64,000 nucleotides of DNA from Psychrobacillus psychrotolerans (lineage in GTDB: Bacteria; Bacillota; Bacilli; Bacillales_A; Planococcaceae): assembly GCF_900115805.1 (NCBI RefSeq), contig NZ_FOXU01000009.1, forward strand, positions 108,748 through 172,747. The letters are read 5' to 3'. Below, piece by piece: positions 8,477 to 16,169 of the stretch (within the stretch, counting starts at the first letter, position 1; every line of letters begins with the position of its first letter). Below the pieces are notes generated by a model, which was given only the letters and a program-made list of their open reading frames with translations, made no database searches and was not told where the DNA came from. The translations under genes were made by a program, and so were the position numbers.

Positions 8477-9538
8477 ATGAAAAGTAAGTTTATGACCGTT
8501 TGTCTTTTCGGAATGACCATGTTTCTTTTTTCCTGCACGGATAATTCTGTACCTAAAACTCAAGAGCCGGAACATAGTCCAGTTGTTAATGAGGAAGGGC
8601 CTGTTAGAATTGGTTTTTCCATGGATACATTGTTAGAGGAGCGTTGGCTAAAAGACCGTGAATTGTTTAAAGAGGCTGTAGAAAATCTAGGAGCAGAAGT
8701 AGAGATTGTTGCTGCAAATGGTGACGATGCGTTACAGATTTCACAAGCAGAGACACTTATTCAAAGTGGTATCGATCTATTGGTAATCGTACCTCATAAT
8801 GCGGCAGCTACAGCAGCAATCGTCCATAAAGCACATCTTGCGGGAATTCAAGTAATTGCTTATGATCGTCTAGTTAAAAATGCAGAGGTCGATATGTACA
8901 TTTCGTTTGATAATGAACAAGTTGGTAAAATGCAAGCGGAGGCTATGACGGCACTTGTTCCAAAGGGGAATTATGTCTTTATAGGAGGAGCCATCACGGA
9001 TAATAATGCACATCTTTTAAAAAAAGGTGTATTTAAGGTGTTGCAACCATTTATAGAAAGTGGAGATATTCACGTTGTCTATGACCAATGGACGAAAGAT
9101 TGGACTCCCGCAAATGCCCAGGCCAATATGGAACAAGCTATTCGTAATTCGAATGGTCAAATTGATGCAGTGATTGCTGCAAACGATGCTACAGCTGGCG
9201 GTGCCATTCAAGCACTCCAGAATCATGGGCTAATTAGTCAAATACCAGTAGCGGGACAAGATGCAGATCTCGCTGGTGTTCAAAGAATTGTAGTTGGAAC
9301 ACAAACAATGACTGTTTATAAGCCTATTAAGATACTTACTCAAAAAGTAGCGGAAATAGCGGTAGCCATGGCAAAGGGAGAAAAAGTAACCGCCAACCAA
9401 CAAGTCAATAATGGGAAGAAGGAAGTGCCATCCATATTACTATCCCCAATTGCAGTGAATATAGATAATATTGAAAGTACTGTAATTGAGGACGGTTTTC
9501 ATGCCGCAGAAGAAGTATATGCAAGAGAATTAGAGTAA
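8477..9538 (+). CDS. xylF: XylF-like D-xylose-binding lipoprotein
   Basis: Substrate-binding protein of 353 aa starting 12 bases after the regulator with an AGGAGG site. The signal peptide ends in a lipobox-like FLFSC (Cys about 20). The mature part closely tracks the E. coli XylF pattern I recall: 'EERWLKDRELF', 'AANGDD', 'VIAYDRLV', 'YISFDNEQVGKMQA', 'ITDNNAHLLKKG', 'AANDATAGGAIQAL', 'GQDADLAGVQRI', 'GTQTMTVYKPI' and 'VIEDGFH'. That makes it a better xylose-binding candidate than the ChvE-like protein at 216. It lacks its own ATPase and permease here, so it probably shares the transporter encoded at 1554-4263. Confidence 0.88.
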   Translation: MKSKFMTVCLFGMTMFLFSCTDNSVPKTQEPEHSPVVNEEGPVRIGFSMDTLLEERWLKDRELFKEAVENLGAEVEIVAANGDDALQISQAETLIQSGIDLLVIVPHNAAATAAIVHKAHLAGIQVIAYDRLVKNAEVDMYISFDNEQVGKMQAEAMTALVPKGNYVFIGGAITDNNAHLLKKGVFKVLQPFIESGDIHVVYDQWTKDWTPANAQANMEQAIRNSNGQIDAVIAANDATAGGAIQALQNHGLISQIPVAGQDADLAGVQRIVVGTQTMTVYKPIKILTQKVAEIAVAMAKGEKVTANQQVNNGKKEVPSILLSPIAVNIDNIESTVIEDGFHAAEEVYARELE

Positions 9539-9580
9539 AATATTAGGATGTGAACTTATAATTCCAAGCATAATTCCCGA

Positions 9581-9609
9581 TTGACTCTCTTTTTGAATGA
9601 TGCTATAGT
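9581..9609 (+). promoter_or_regulatory. Sigma-A promoter of the MutS2-like gene leader
   Basis: TTGACT (9581-9586) and TATAGT (9604-9609) are separated by exactly 17 bases, a near-consensus vegetative promoter. Transcription should begin around 9616, giving a leader of roughly 375 nt before the coding region. Confidence 0.8.
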
Positions 9610-9640
9610 GTAAATATTCTAATAAAAGGTGTGGTGAAGT

Positions 9641-9664
9641 ATGTCTGAAGTAGGTATGAGCTAA
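9641..9664 (+). CDS. Leader peptide (uORF), 7 residues: MSEVGMS
   Basis: ATG TCT GAA GTA GGT ATG AGC TAA lies about 25 bases after the predicted transcript start, with AAAAGGTG (9624-9631) correctly spaced before the ATG. Its stop is 17 bases ahead of the first leader hairpin, so a ribosome stalled on it could affect folding downstream. There is no independent evidence of translation. Confidence 0.55.
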   Translation: MSEVGMS

Positions 9665-9811
9665 TTTTCATTAGTTTAATAAGGTGTGTAAAAATCTGGT
9701 GATTAACCAGCTTGTTTAGTACGCCTTGTTCTACATTGTTTTTCAATGTGGATACCTACCTTAAGACTGCTTCCTTTCCATAGTTCGTTTAACATGATGT
9801 ATGTTAGGACG

Positions 9812-9848
9812 AAGAGTGTGGTGGGATTTGTCCTGCTGCGCTCTTTTT
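9812..9848 (+). terminator. Leader terminator T1
   Basis: Thirteen consecutive pairs, including G-U pairs, between 9814-9826 (GAGTGTGGTGGGA) and 9831-9843 (TCCTGCTGCGCTC), loop TTTG, then five Ts. It lies about 145 bases before the MutS2-like gene, so most transcripts should end here unless the leader refolds. Confidence 0.75.
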
Positions 9849-9900
9849 GTTCTTCACTTTTTATGAACGATTTATATGCCTTGTCTAATATACTTGGCAG

Positions 9901-9970
9901 ATGCCCGCAGAAGCTTTCTATCCATTTTTAAAAATGGAGTGGTAGGAAACTTTTTTGCGGGCATTTTTTA
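9901..9970 (+). terminator. Leader terminator T2
   Basis: ATGCCCGCA (9901-9909) pairs perfectly with TGCGGGCAT (9956-9964), followed by six Ts. The enclosed region folds further (CCATTTTT with AAAAATGG). This second strong terminator sits only 24 bases before the MutS2-like start codon. Confidence 0.85.
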
Positions 9971-9993
9971 TTATTCTTAATGGAGGTAAGTAA

Positions 9994-11898
9994 ATGAATA
10001 CGATGGCATATGAAAAATTACAATATAACGAACTAAAAGAGCTGGTGAAATCTTACTGTGTTAGCAGCTTGGGGAAGGAATTAATGGATAATCTTCTTCC
10101 GAGTCCAAACAGTAAAGTAGTACAAAATAGACTAAATGAGACAACTGAAGCGAGAAGACTGTTAGATGCAGAAAATCATCTTCCATTAAAGGGTATCTCC
10201 AATATTAATCACCTAATGGAGAAACTTGAAAAAGGGATTATTTTGGGTCCCTCTGAGTTAGTAGCAATATCTGACTTCTTAAGAGGATGTAGGATGATTA
10301 AGAAATTCATGTTAGGGAAGGAATTTTTTGCGCCTATTCTCCATTCTTATGCTTATTCCATGATGGAATTTACGATGATTGAAGAAATGATTAATGCTTC
10401 TATTAGAGGGAATATCGTAGATTCTGAAGCGAGCAGAGAGTTAAAACGTATACGAAATCAAATAGTAAAAACCGAAGAAAAGATTGAGGAGCGGCTTAAT
10501 AAATTTCTCAAAAGTAGTGCCAACAAAGAATATATACAGGAATTTTTTATCAGTAAAAAAGATGATAGATTTACTATCCCGATTAAAGCGTCCTATAAAA
10601 ACCAAGTACAGGGTACGATTATTGACTCGTCCTCTAAAGGATCTACGGTATTTATTGAACCAGCAACAATCACTAAATTTAACGGAGATCTTGCAATTCT
10701 TAAATCGGAAGAATCAATAGAAGAGTATCAAATTTTAGCTACTATTTCTGGAATGATTCAAGAGGAAAATAGACAAATTCTTATTAATATTGATTTGATT
10801 GCTCAGTATGACATGATTTTTGCAAAAGCGAAATTCAGTAAAAGCATTGATGGTATTGAACCTAAATTAAACAATTATGGTTATATCCATTTAAAAAATT
10901 GCAAGCATCCACTTTTATCAGGTAATATCGTACCTCTAGATTTTGAAATTGGGAAGAACTATCGTAGTTTGATAATTACTGGACCAAATGCGGGTGGAAA
11001 AACGGTAGTGCTGAAGACGATTGGTATTTTAACTCTTGCTGTCATGTCCGGATTTCATATAGCCGCTGATGTGGGGACGGAAATAGCGGTGGTCGATAAC
11101 TTATTTGTTGATATCGGAGACAATCAGAGTATTGAAAATTCTCTCAGCACTTTTTCTTCTCATATGAAAAATATTTCGGAAATTATGAGCGTATCAACAA
11201 ATAATACATTACTTCTCTTCGATGAAATAGGTAGTGGAACTGAACCAAATGAAGGAGCAGCACTAGCTATTGCAATCTTGGAGGAATTTTATCAAATGGG
11301 TTGTATAACAGTAGCAACAACCCACTATGGTGAGATAAAGCGCTATTCTGAAATCCATAGTGATTTTATGAATGCAGCGATGCAGTTTGATAGTGAAGTA
11401 TTAGAGCCGATGTATAAGCTTCTCATTGGTAAGTCGGGAGAAAGTAATGCGCTATGGATTTCTAAAAAAATGAATATTCGGGAGAAAGTTTTACAAAAAG
11501 CGCAAAATTATATTGAAAGTAAAACATATGATTTAGGCCGTGTAAGAGAAAATAAGATTAAAAAACCAACTACTCTCATGGCTACACAAGTAGAAACGTA
11601 CTGCTTCGAAAGAGGAGACAGGGTAAAATTACTTGAACATGACGATTTTGGTATCGTGTATGAGAAAAAGGATCACCAGAATAATGTGTCTGTTTTCTAT
11701 AACAATGAAGTAATTAAGCAGAATATAAAAAGAATAGTGTTGGAGGGAAAAGCGGCGGACTTATACCCAGAAGGATATGATTTATCTACATTATTTGTAA
11801 GCTATACGGAAAGGAAATTCAACCATGACATAGAAAGAGGTTCCAAAAAAGCTTTAAGAAAAATAGCTAAGGAAATAAAAAACAAATCCAATAAGTAG
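9994..11898 (+). CDS. MutS2-family ATPase lacking the Smr domain
   Basis: 634 aa. The N-terminal part matches the MutS2 core and lever regions (about 1-290), and the ATPase is intact: Walker A GPNAGGKT at residue 330, signature-like 'SLSTFSSHMKNI', Walker B LLLFDEIGSG with Asp410, and the 'ATTHYGEIK' His switch. After the ATPase, the long coiled coil of housekeeping MutS2 is nearly gone. A short KOW-like segment (about 535-585) and a basic tail follow, but there is no C-terminal Smr nuclease domain; B. subtilis MutS2 is about 785 aa. MutS2 (RqcU) is known to bind and split collided ribosomes. The attenuator leader plus loss of the nuclease suggest a stress-induced ribosome-acting paralogue rather than a mismatch-repair enzyme; that role is inference. 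Confidence 0.85.
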   Translation: MNTMAYEKLQYNELKELVKSYCVSSLGKELMDNLLPSPNSKVVQNRLNETTEARRLLDAENHLPLKGISNINHLMEKLEKGIILGPSELVAISDFLRGCRMIKKFMLGKEFFAPILHSYAYSMMEFTMIEEMINASIRGNIVDSEASRELKRIRNQIVKTEEKIEERLNKFLKSSANKEYIQEFFISKKDDRFTIPIKASYKNQVQGTIIDSSSKGSTVFIEPATITKFNGDLAILKSEESIEEYQILATISGMIQEENRQILINIDLIAQYDMIFAKAKFSKSIDGIEPKLNNYGYIHLKNCKHPLLSGNIVPLDFEIGKNYRSLIITGPNAGGKTVVLKTIGILTLAVMSGFHIAADVGTEIAVVDNLFVDIGDNQSIENSLSTFSSHMKNISEIMSVSTNNTLLLFDEIGSGTEPNEGAALAIAILEEFYQMGCITVATTHYGEIKRYSEIHSDFMNAAMQFDSEVLEPMYKLLIGKSGESNALWISKKMNIREKVLQKAQNYIESKTYDLGRVRENKIKKPTTLMATQVETYCFERGDRVKLLEHDDFGIVYEKKDHQNNVSVFYNNEVIKQNIKRIVLEGKAADLYPEGYDLSTLFVSYTERKFNHDIERGSKKALRKIAKEIKNKSNK

Positions 11899-11987
11899 GA
11901 AATGGCTAAGTAAGCATACTCTCTATTTACTCAATAAGAATAAAACTCTCCAGCTAGAGCAAATTAGACTCTAGGAGGTGAATAGTC

Positions 11988-12164
11988 ATGAGTAAAAACA
12001 ACAAAAAAACAATCAATGTCAGAACTCATAATAGTTACGAGCTGTATAAAAACCCAACGAATAATCCTGATGAGGAGTTTTCAGAAGAGTTTGTTGAGAT
12101 ATCCAAAAATAAGATAACGAATGAAATTAATAAAAACCCCTCTAACAAAAGAAAAAATAATTAA
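11988..12164 (+). CDS. Small hypothetical protein, 58 aa
   Basis: ORF too short for routine calling, but with an excellent ribosome site (CTAGGAGGTG, 7 bases before the ATG). The product is very rich in Asn and Lys (start MSKNNKKTINVRTH, end NKRKNN) with an acidic middle (PDEEFSEEF) and no membrane segment. It lies 89 bases after the MutS2-like gene and before the next terminator, so it probably shares its transcript. A 6-bp stem (CTAGAG / CTCTAG) ends right at its ribosome site. No family recognised. Confidence 0.6.
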   Translation: MSKNNKKTINVRTHNSYELYKNPTNNPDEEFSEEFVEISKNKITNEINKNPSNKRKNN

Positions 12165-12170
12165 TATATA

Positions 12171-12204
12171 AAAGGTGAGATTAATTGGAGCTCACCTTTT
12201 TCTT
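12171..12204 (+). terminator. Terminator of the MutS2-like operon
   Basis: AAAGGTGAG (12171-12179) pairs with CTCACCTTT (12191-12199), followed by TTCTTGT. It begins 6 bases after the 58-aa ORF, supporting that ORF as the last gene of the unit. Confidence 0.85.
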
Positions 12205-12542
12205 GTATTTATTTACCCTAGCAAGCATGTTGTGTTTCCCGCTATTAGTTATATAAACTTTATCTTAAATTATACAAGATGGTGTCATACTACCAAATTC
12301 TATGTGGATTTTCTCTACTATTGTTTCAAACTTTTCTAAAGCAACTAATGCATTATTAGCACTTCTTTTATTTTTTGCTTATAGTCCATAAATATACTAA
12401 TGAGTAAACTAATTGGATGTCTATATCGCCTGAGATTTAGAGCAGCTATTAATAGCCTGAACATTCTCCAATATAAGGCAATTCTATGCAGGGATATATT
12501 TCTTTCTATCGAATTTAAATTAGAAAGGAAAGGGTGAAGGAT
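12205..12542 (+). other. AT-rich spacer, possible decayed coding remnant
   Basis: No intact gene. On the minus strand, 12268-12378 is an open stretch of about 37 codons with no start codon; in frame it reads 'ANNALVALEKFETIVEKIH' and ends in a stop. It looks coding-like but matches nothing I recognise and could be chance. The end of the spacer holds the AAAGGAAAGGGTG ribosome site of the next gene. Confidence 0.3.
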
Positions 12543-13250
12543 ATGAAAAAAAATAATCCATACGAGGCGGCGCAGAAATTTCTAGAAAAATATTTTCCGA
12601 ATTGTAATGGGGCCTTGTTAGCAGGGAGTGTCGTTCGGGGAGAGGCGACAGAAACGTCTGATTTAGACATTGTAATTTTTGATGAAACGTTTCCTTCTTC
12701 TTATCGAGAGACATTTTTAGAATTCGAGTGGCCAATTGAAGTGTTTGTACATAATGGAAGCTCCTATAAGTCGTTTTTTGAGATTGATCGAGAGCGTGCA
12801 CGACCTTCGCTGCCTAGAATGGTGTCAGAGGGAATAATTTTAAGAAACGACGGGATTATAGAGGCTATAAAAAAAGAAGCGGAGGAACTTTTAAAGGAAG
12901 GACCAGAAAAATGGACCGAGAAAACTATTCAAATCAAACGGTATTTTCTTACAGATACATTAGATGATTTTATAGGAAGCTCTAATAGGGCGGAAGGAAT
13001 ATTCATCGCAAACACATTAGCAGAACTTACAAGCGAATTTGTTCTTAGAAATAACCGACGTTGGATAGGAACTTCTAAATGGATTGTTCGCTCTTTAAAA
13101 GCATTTGATGAAGACTTCGCCAATCAATTTGTTGAAGCGTTTGATACATATTACACAACTGGTGATAAAAGCAGAGTAATTTGTTTAGTAGAGGCAGCGA
13201 TGGAGCCTCATGGGGGACGGTTGCTAGGAGGTTTTTCATTAGGGAAATAG
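12543..13250 (+). CDS. Nucleotidyltransferase-domain protein
   Basis: 235 aa with the polymerase-beta-like nucleotidyltransferase motif near residue 30: GSVVRGEATETSDLDIVIF, i.e. GS...DxD for metal and nucleotide binding, with a further acidic position expected near 'IEVFVH'. The C-terminal half is helical. Proteins of this shape transfer a nucleotide to a small molecule or protein, and some modify aminoglycosides, but the target cannot be deduced. The ATG at 12543 is preferred over a GTG 9 bases upstream because AGGGTG lies 8 bases ahead of it. A small membrane protein follows after 17 bases. Confidence 0.75.
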   Translation: MKKNNPYEAAQKFLEKYFPNCNGALLAGSVVRGEATETSDLDIVIFDETFPSSYRETFLEFEWPIEVFVHNGSSYKSFFEIDRERARPSLPRMVSEGIILRNDGIIEAIKKEAEELLKEGPEKWTEKTIQIKRYFLTDTLDDFIGSSNRAEGIFIANTLAELTSEFVLRNNRRWIGTSKWIVRSLKAFDEDFANQFVEAFDTYYTTGDKSRVICLVEAAMEPHGGRLLGGFSLGK

Positions 13251-13267
13251 TGGAATAAGGAGGTCAT

Positions 13268-13585
13268 ATGAGAACTATAATTGGAATATTATCCATATTA
13301 TTTGGAGCATTATTTATAAATATCACAATTAATCAATTCGAGAAAATAGGAAATATTATGCTGACCTTTTACGGGATAACGTTATGTGTACTCGGTGCTA
13401 ATGTACTTAGCAATCGAAAAATAACAAATGGTAAAATTTACACAAGAGTTATAGGAATAGGTATTGCGATGATATTATTTGGAGTTGCGTTCGTATTGAA
13501 ACCAGGTGAAGCAGGTAGCAGTTTTGGAATGACCATAATTATCCTTGGTTTGTTATTTTCATTAGTAGATTATTTAGAACTATAG
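13268..13585 (+). CDS. Small four-helix membrane protein, unknown function
   Basis: 105 aa with four hydrophobic segments (about 4-22, 27-46, 62-81 and 87-104) and few charged residues; the short loops contain NRKITNGK and KPGEAG. AAGGAGG sits 5 bases before the ATG. It probably forms a unit with the nucleotidyltransferase gene upstream. No family recognised. Confidence 0.7.
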   Translation: MRTIIGILSILFGALFINITINQFEKIGNIMLTFYGITLCVLGANVLSNRKITNGKIYTRVIGIGIAMILFGVAFVLKPGEAGSSFGMTIIILGLLFSLVDYLEL

Positions 13586-13733
13586 GCTAATGAGCTGGAA
13601 TGAAGTCGATGTCCAAAATAAATATAATGCCGACTAATAAAAGAATTTTGCAAACTTTTTACTCTTGTTCGACGTCTAATAAATACAAACTATAAAAAGT
13701 CCGGTTTAATAGGCATATAACAGGAGGAATAGC

Positions 13734-14360
13734 GTGAAGAATTTACTAGTTCTTTTAATGCCAATGATGCTATTGGTAGGATGCAATAATGAGGAGACAG
13801 AACCGGCTACAGAAACCGATAAGCTAGGAAGCGAGACGGTAATAGACGAGCCAAAAGAAGAGGTTGAAGAAAGTGATGTAGAAGAGACTACTATTGTTGA
13901 AGAAGATAAAGATAATAATGTAGTGGAGGAAAATAAGAATAAGCCAGTAGTCCAGGAAAAACCTGTAACTAAAGAAAAAACAGAAACTGTAAATCTCTCC
14001 GGAACAAAAGATAAATATTTAAAGCAGCTAAATGACATTGAAAATAGTCTAGGTGATTTAAACAATCAATATAATAATGGTACACAAACCGAGATGAACG
14101 AAGCAAAGTCAAAAATTTTAAATAAATGGGATGCAGCTTTAAACGAGATCTATGGTGTATTGAAAAAACAGCTGTCTGCAGATGAAATGAGTAGTCTAAA
14201 AGTGGAACAGCGAAATTGGATTAAACAAAGAGATCAAAAAGCTAAAGATGAGTCCTCTGTTTTTACAGGTGGAACAATGGAAGCTACTATATACGTATCT
14301 ACACAGGCACAGCTGACGAAAGAACGCTGTTATGAATTAGTACAAAAATATATGAAATGA
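13734..14360 (+). CDS. Lipoprotein with LprI-like (DUF1311) domain
   Basis: 208 aa from a GTG start with AGGAGG 7 bases ahead. The signal peptide ends in the lipobox LVGC (Cys about 16). An acidic, low-complexity linker rich in Glu, Asp, Thr and Val spans about 20-80. The C-terminal 100 residues carry the DUF1311/LprI pattern: 'SKILNKWDAALNEIYGVLKK', 'LKVEQRNWIKQRDQKA', then a helix with Cys. The family includes LprI, a lysozyme inhibitor of mycobacteria; in Bacillales the role is not established. Monocistronic, with its own terminator. Confidence 0.8.
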   Translation: MKNLLVLLMPMMLLVGCNNEETEPATETDKLGSETVIDEPKEEVEESDVEETTIVEEDKDNNVVEENKNKPVVQEKPVTKEKTETVNLSGTKDKYLKQLNDIENSLGDLNNQYNNGTQTEMNEAKSKILNKWDAALNEIYGVLKKQLSADEMSSLKVEQRNWIKQRDQKAKDESSVFTGGTMEATIYVSTQAQLTKERCYELVQKYMK

Positions 14361-14365
14361 AAATA

Positions 14366-14405
14366 GAGTTGAAAGTCAGCGAATGTTGATTTTCAACTAT
14401 TTTTG
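14366..14405 (+). terminator. Terminator of the LprI-like lipoprotein gene
   Basis: AGTTGAAA (14367-14374) pairs with TTTCAACT (14391-14398); inner pairs TCAGC / GTTGA extend the stem. ATTTTTG follows. Confidence 0.8.
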
Positions 14406-14483
14406 TACTTACTCAATATACCTGAAGGAATAATTACTCAATTGTTGAATTAAACAATAGGCTTAAATATGAGGTGAAAAACC

Positions 14484-14987
14484 ATGTGGATCATTAAAAA
14501 TATGGAGAATAAGGAACTGGAATTCTTGAAGGATATGCTATATGAATCGATTTATATGCCGGAGGATGTAAAAGATAAAGCAAAGCTATTAAACTCCCCT
14601 TCAATAAAAAAGTATTATGAAGATTGGGGAAGAAAAGGAGATATAGCATTAATAGCAACTGATGCCAATAATAGAGCAGTAGGAGCAGTTTGGTATAGAC
14701 TTTTTGATGAATCTAACATGGGATATGGCTATGTAGACAATCAAACTCCGGAATTAGGAATCGCAGTTATGAAAGAAGCAAGAGGATTAGGAGTAGGCAC
14801 TTTACTTATGAAAAAGATAATTGAACAGGCTGCAGTGGATGGATTTAAAACGCTCTCCTTAAGTGTTGACCCTGATAACAGAAGCGCAGTTCATATTTAT
14901 CGGCAGCTAGGTTTTGTAGACTACGGCATATCAGGGACATCGATAACGATGATTTACCGAAAAAGAGCAAAGTTTAATATTAAATAA
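14484..14987 (+). CDS. GNAT-family N-acetyltransferase
   Basis: 167 aa with the acetyl-CoA-binding motif of GNAT enzymes: 'ELGIAVMKEARGLGVGTLLM' (R-x-x-G-x-G/A type) near residues 92-111, followed by 'LSVDPDNRSAVHIYRQLGF', the usual last strand and helix. The acceptor substrate cannot be predicted. The AGGTG ribosome site is 8 bases before the ATG. It stands alone between a terminator and the HAD gene. Confidence 0.85.
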   Translation: MWIIKNMENKELEFLKDMLYESIYMPEDVKDKAKLLNSPSIKKYYEDWGRKGDIALIATDANNRAVGAVWYRLFDESNMGYGYVDNQTPELGIAVMKEARGLGVGTLLMKKIIEQAAVDGFKTLSLSVDPDNRSAVHIYRQLGFVDYGISGTSITMIYRKRAKFNIK

Positions 14988-15049
14988 TAAAGTCAGTTTG
15001 GGGAACAACTAAAGTGACTATTTAAATCTTAAACAAGGGTGTGTTTCAC

Positions 15050-15580
15050 ATGAAGACTGCAGTTTTCTTGGATCGGGATGGTGTAATCAATGAGGTGCTC
15101 ACGGAGCGAGTTAAATTTGTGAACAAACCAGAGCAGCTATACTTTTTACAAGGGGTCCCTGAAGCTATTAAGAAATTGAACGCTTCCTTCGATCATATAT
15201 TTGTCGTTACCAATCAAGGAGGAGTAGGATTGGGGTTTATGAAGGAATCCCAGCTGCAAAGAATCCATGACCATATGATTGCAGTTTTAAAAAAGGAAGG
15301 TGCTACTATTCATGAGGTAGTGTACTGTCCGCATAAGCCAAAGTCTGGTTGTGCATGTCGAAAGCCAAACAGTAAGTTAATAGTAGATCTGGGTAAAAAG
15401 TATAATGTGGATTTGTCCAAATCCTATATGGTAGGGGATACGGACACAGATATTATTGCTGGGAAAAAAGCCGGAACAAAAGGAGTTTTTCTAGGGAAAA
15501 GTGACCCTATCGCGGATGCTGTATTTCCGGATCTTATAAGCGCGGTAGAATGGATTTTACAGGATGCAAAAACAAGTTAA
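15050..15580 (+). CDS. HAD-IIIA phosphatase, GmhB/HisB-like
   Basis: 176 aa haloacid-dehalogenase enzyme with all class motifs: FLDRDGVIN (nucleophile Asp and acid/base Asp), VVTNQGG (motif II), Lys in 'CRKPNSKL' (motif III) and MVGDTDTDIIAG (motif IV). A Cys/His zinc loop, 'CPHKPKSGCACRK', is typical of D-glycero-D-manno-heptose-1,7-bisphosphate phosphatase and histidinol-phosphatase relatives. In a Gram-positive without LPS the substrate is uncertain. ATG 15050 is chosen over GTG 15041 because AAGGG lies 10 bases before it. Confidence 0.85.
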   Translation: MKTAVFLDRDGVINEVLTERVKFVNKPEQLYFLQGVPEAIKKLNASFDHIFVVTNQGGVGLGFMKESQLQRIHDHMIAVLKKEGATIHEVVYCPHKPKSGCACRKPNSKLIVDLGKKYNVDLSKSYMVGDTDTDIIAGKKAGTKGVFLGKSDPIADAVFPDLISAVEWILQDAKTS

Positions 15581-15802
15581 GGTATTTAATGTTACATCAA
15601 GCGTATAATTTGAAAAGGAGTAGGATTTTGCTAAAGACTCGTGAATATGAGATGATTTGAATATGCATGGATCCACGAATAATACCATATGTATGTGAAA
15701 TACTATATGGATAAACAAATCATATGAGTTTTGTGTAAATGCAAGTTGTATTGGGTAGTGAATACTAGAAAGAATACGTGATATTAATAGGAGGAATTTG
15801 AA

Positions 15803-16093
15803 ATGGAAGAAAAAATGGGTAGTATTGAAGTAGGAGAAATCCTAACGGTATTAGATGAAGAAGATCGCGAACAAGAGATCGAAGTAATCGGGCTTTTAAC
15901 AATTGAAGAAAAAGAATATGCAGCAGTTGCATTTGCGGAGGATACGCAAGAAGAAACCGACGAAGACATGGATGTATTCTTTTTCCAAGTAGTTGAAGGT
16001 GAGGACTTAGCGGAAATCGAAACAGATGAAGAATTTGAAAAAGTATCTGCAGCATTTCTTGAAGCAGAAGAAGCAGTAGAAGACGAAGAATAG
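15803..16093 (+). CDS. DUF1292 protein (YrzB-like), copy 1
   Basis: 96 aa and extremely acidic. The DUF1292 pattern is complete: 'EILTVLDEEDREQEIEVIGL', 'EYAAVAFAED', 'DVFFFQVVEGEDLAEIETDEEFEKVSAAF'. Function is unknown; the small beta-rich domain is widespread in Firmicutes. AGGAGG is 8 bases before the ATG. A second DUF1292 gene follows after a terminator, so this is a tandem duplication with separate expression. Confidence 0.85.
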   Translation: MEEKMGSIEVGEILTVLDEEDREQEIEVIGLLTIEEKEYAAVAFAEDTQEETDEDMDVFFFQVVEGEDLAEIETDEEFEKVSAAFLEAEEAVEDEE

Positions 16094-16103
16094 AAAAACT
16101 AGA

Positions 16104-16132
16104 AAAGAGAGGATAATCTCCTCTTTTTTTCA
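16104..16132 (+). terminator. Terminator between the DUF1292 copies
   Basis: GAGGA (16109-16113) pairs with TCCTC (16119-16123), extended outwards by A-T pairs and followed by seven Ts. Confidence 0.75.
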
Positions 16133-16169
16133 ATTACTAGTAGGATAGCTTTGGTAGGAGGTAAATGGA

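Larger units (their letters stand above)
9616..9970 (+). promoter_or_regulatory. Long attenuator leader with uORF and two terminators
   Basis: In order: a 7-codon uORF; a compound hairpin (9681-9727: AAGGTGT with ACGCCTT enclosing the perfect stem CTGGT / ACCAG); a short stem (9731-9738 with 9744-9751); a weak hairpin near 9786-9810; a strong terminator T1; and a second terminator T2. This is the layout of ribosome-mediated attenuators in front of antibiotic-response genes such as ABC-F proteins and some HflX homologues, where a stalled ribosome on the uORF permits read-through. The role here is inferred; the parts are visible. Confidence 0.65.

Noticed and set aside
9746..9931. 61-aa ORF in the MutS2-like leader
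   Set aside because: No ribosome site; it runs across terminator T1, whose stem explains the sequence.
12543..13250. Aminoglycoside resistance gene
   Set aside because: It has only the generic nucleotidyltransferase motif; nothing shows an aminoglycoside substrate.
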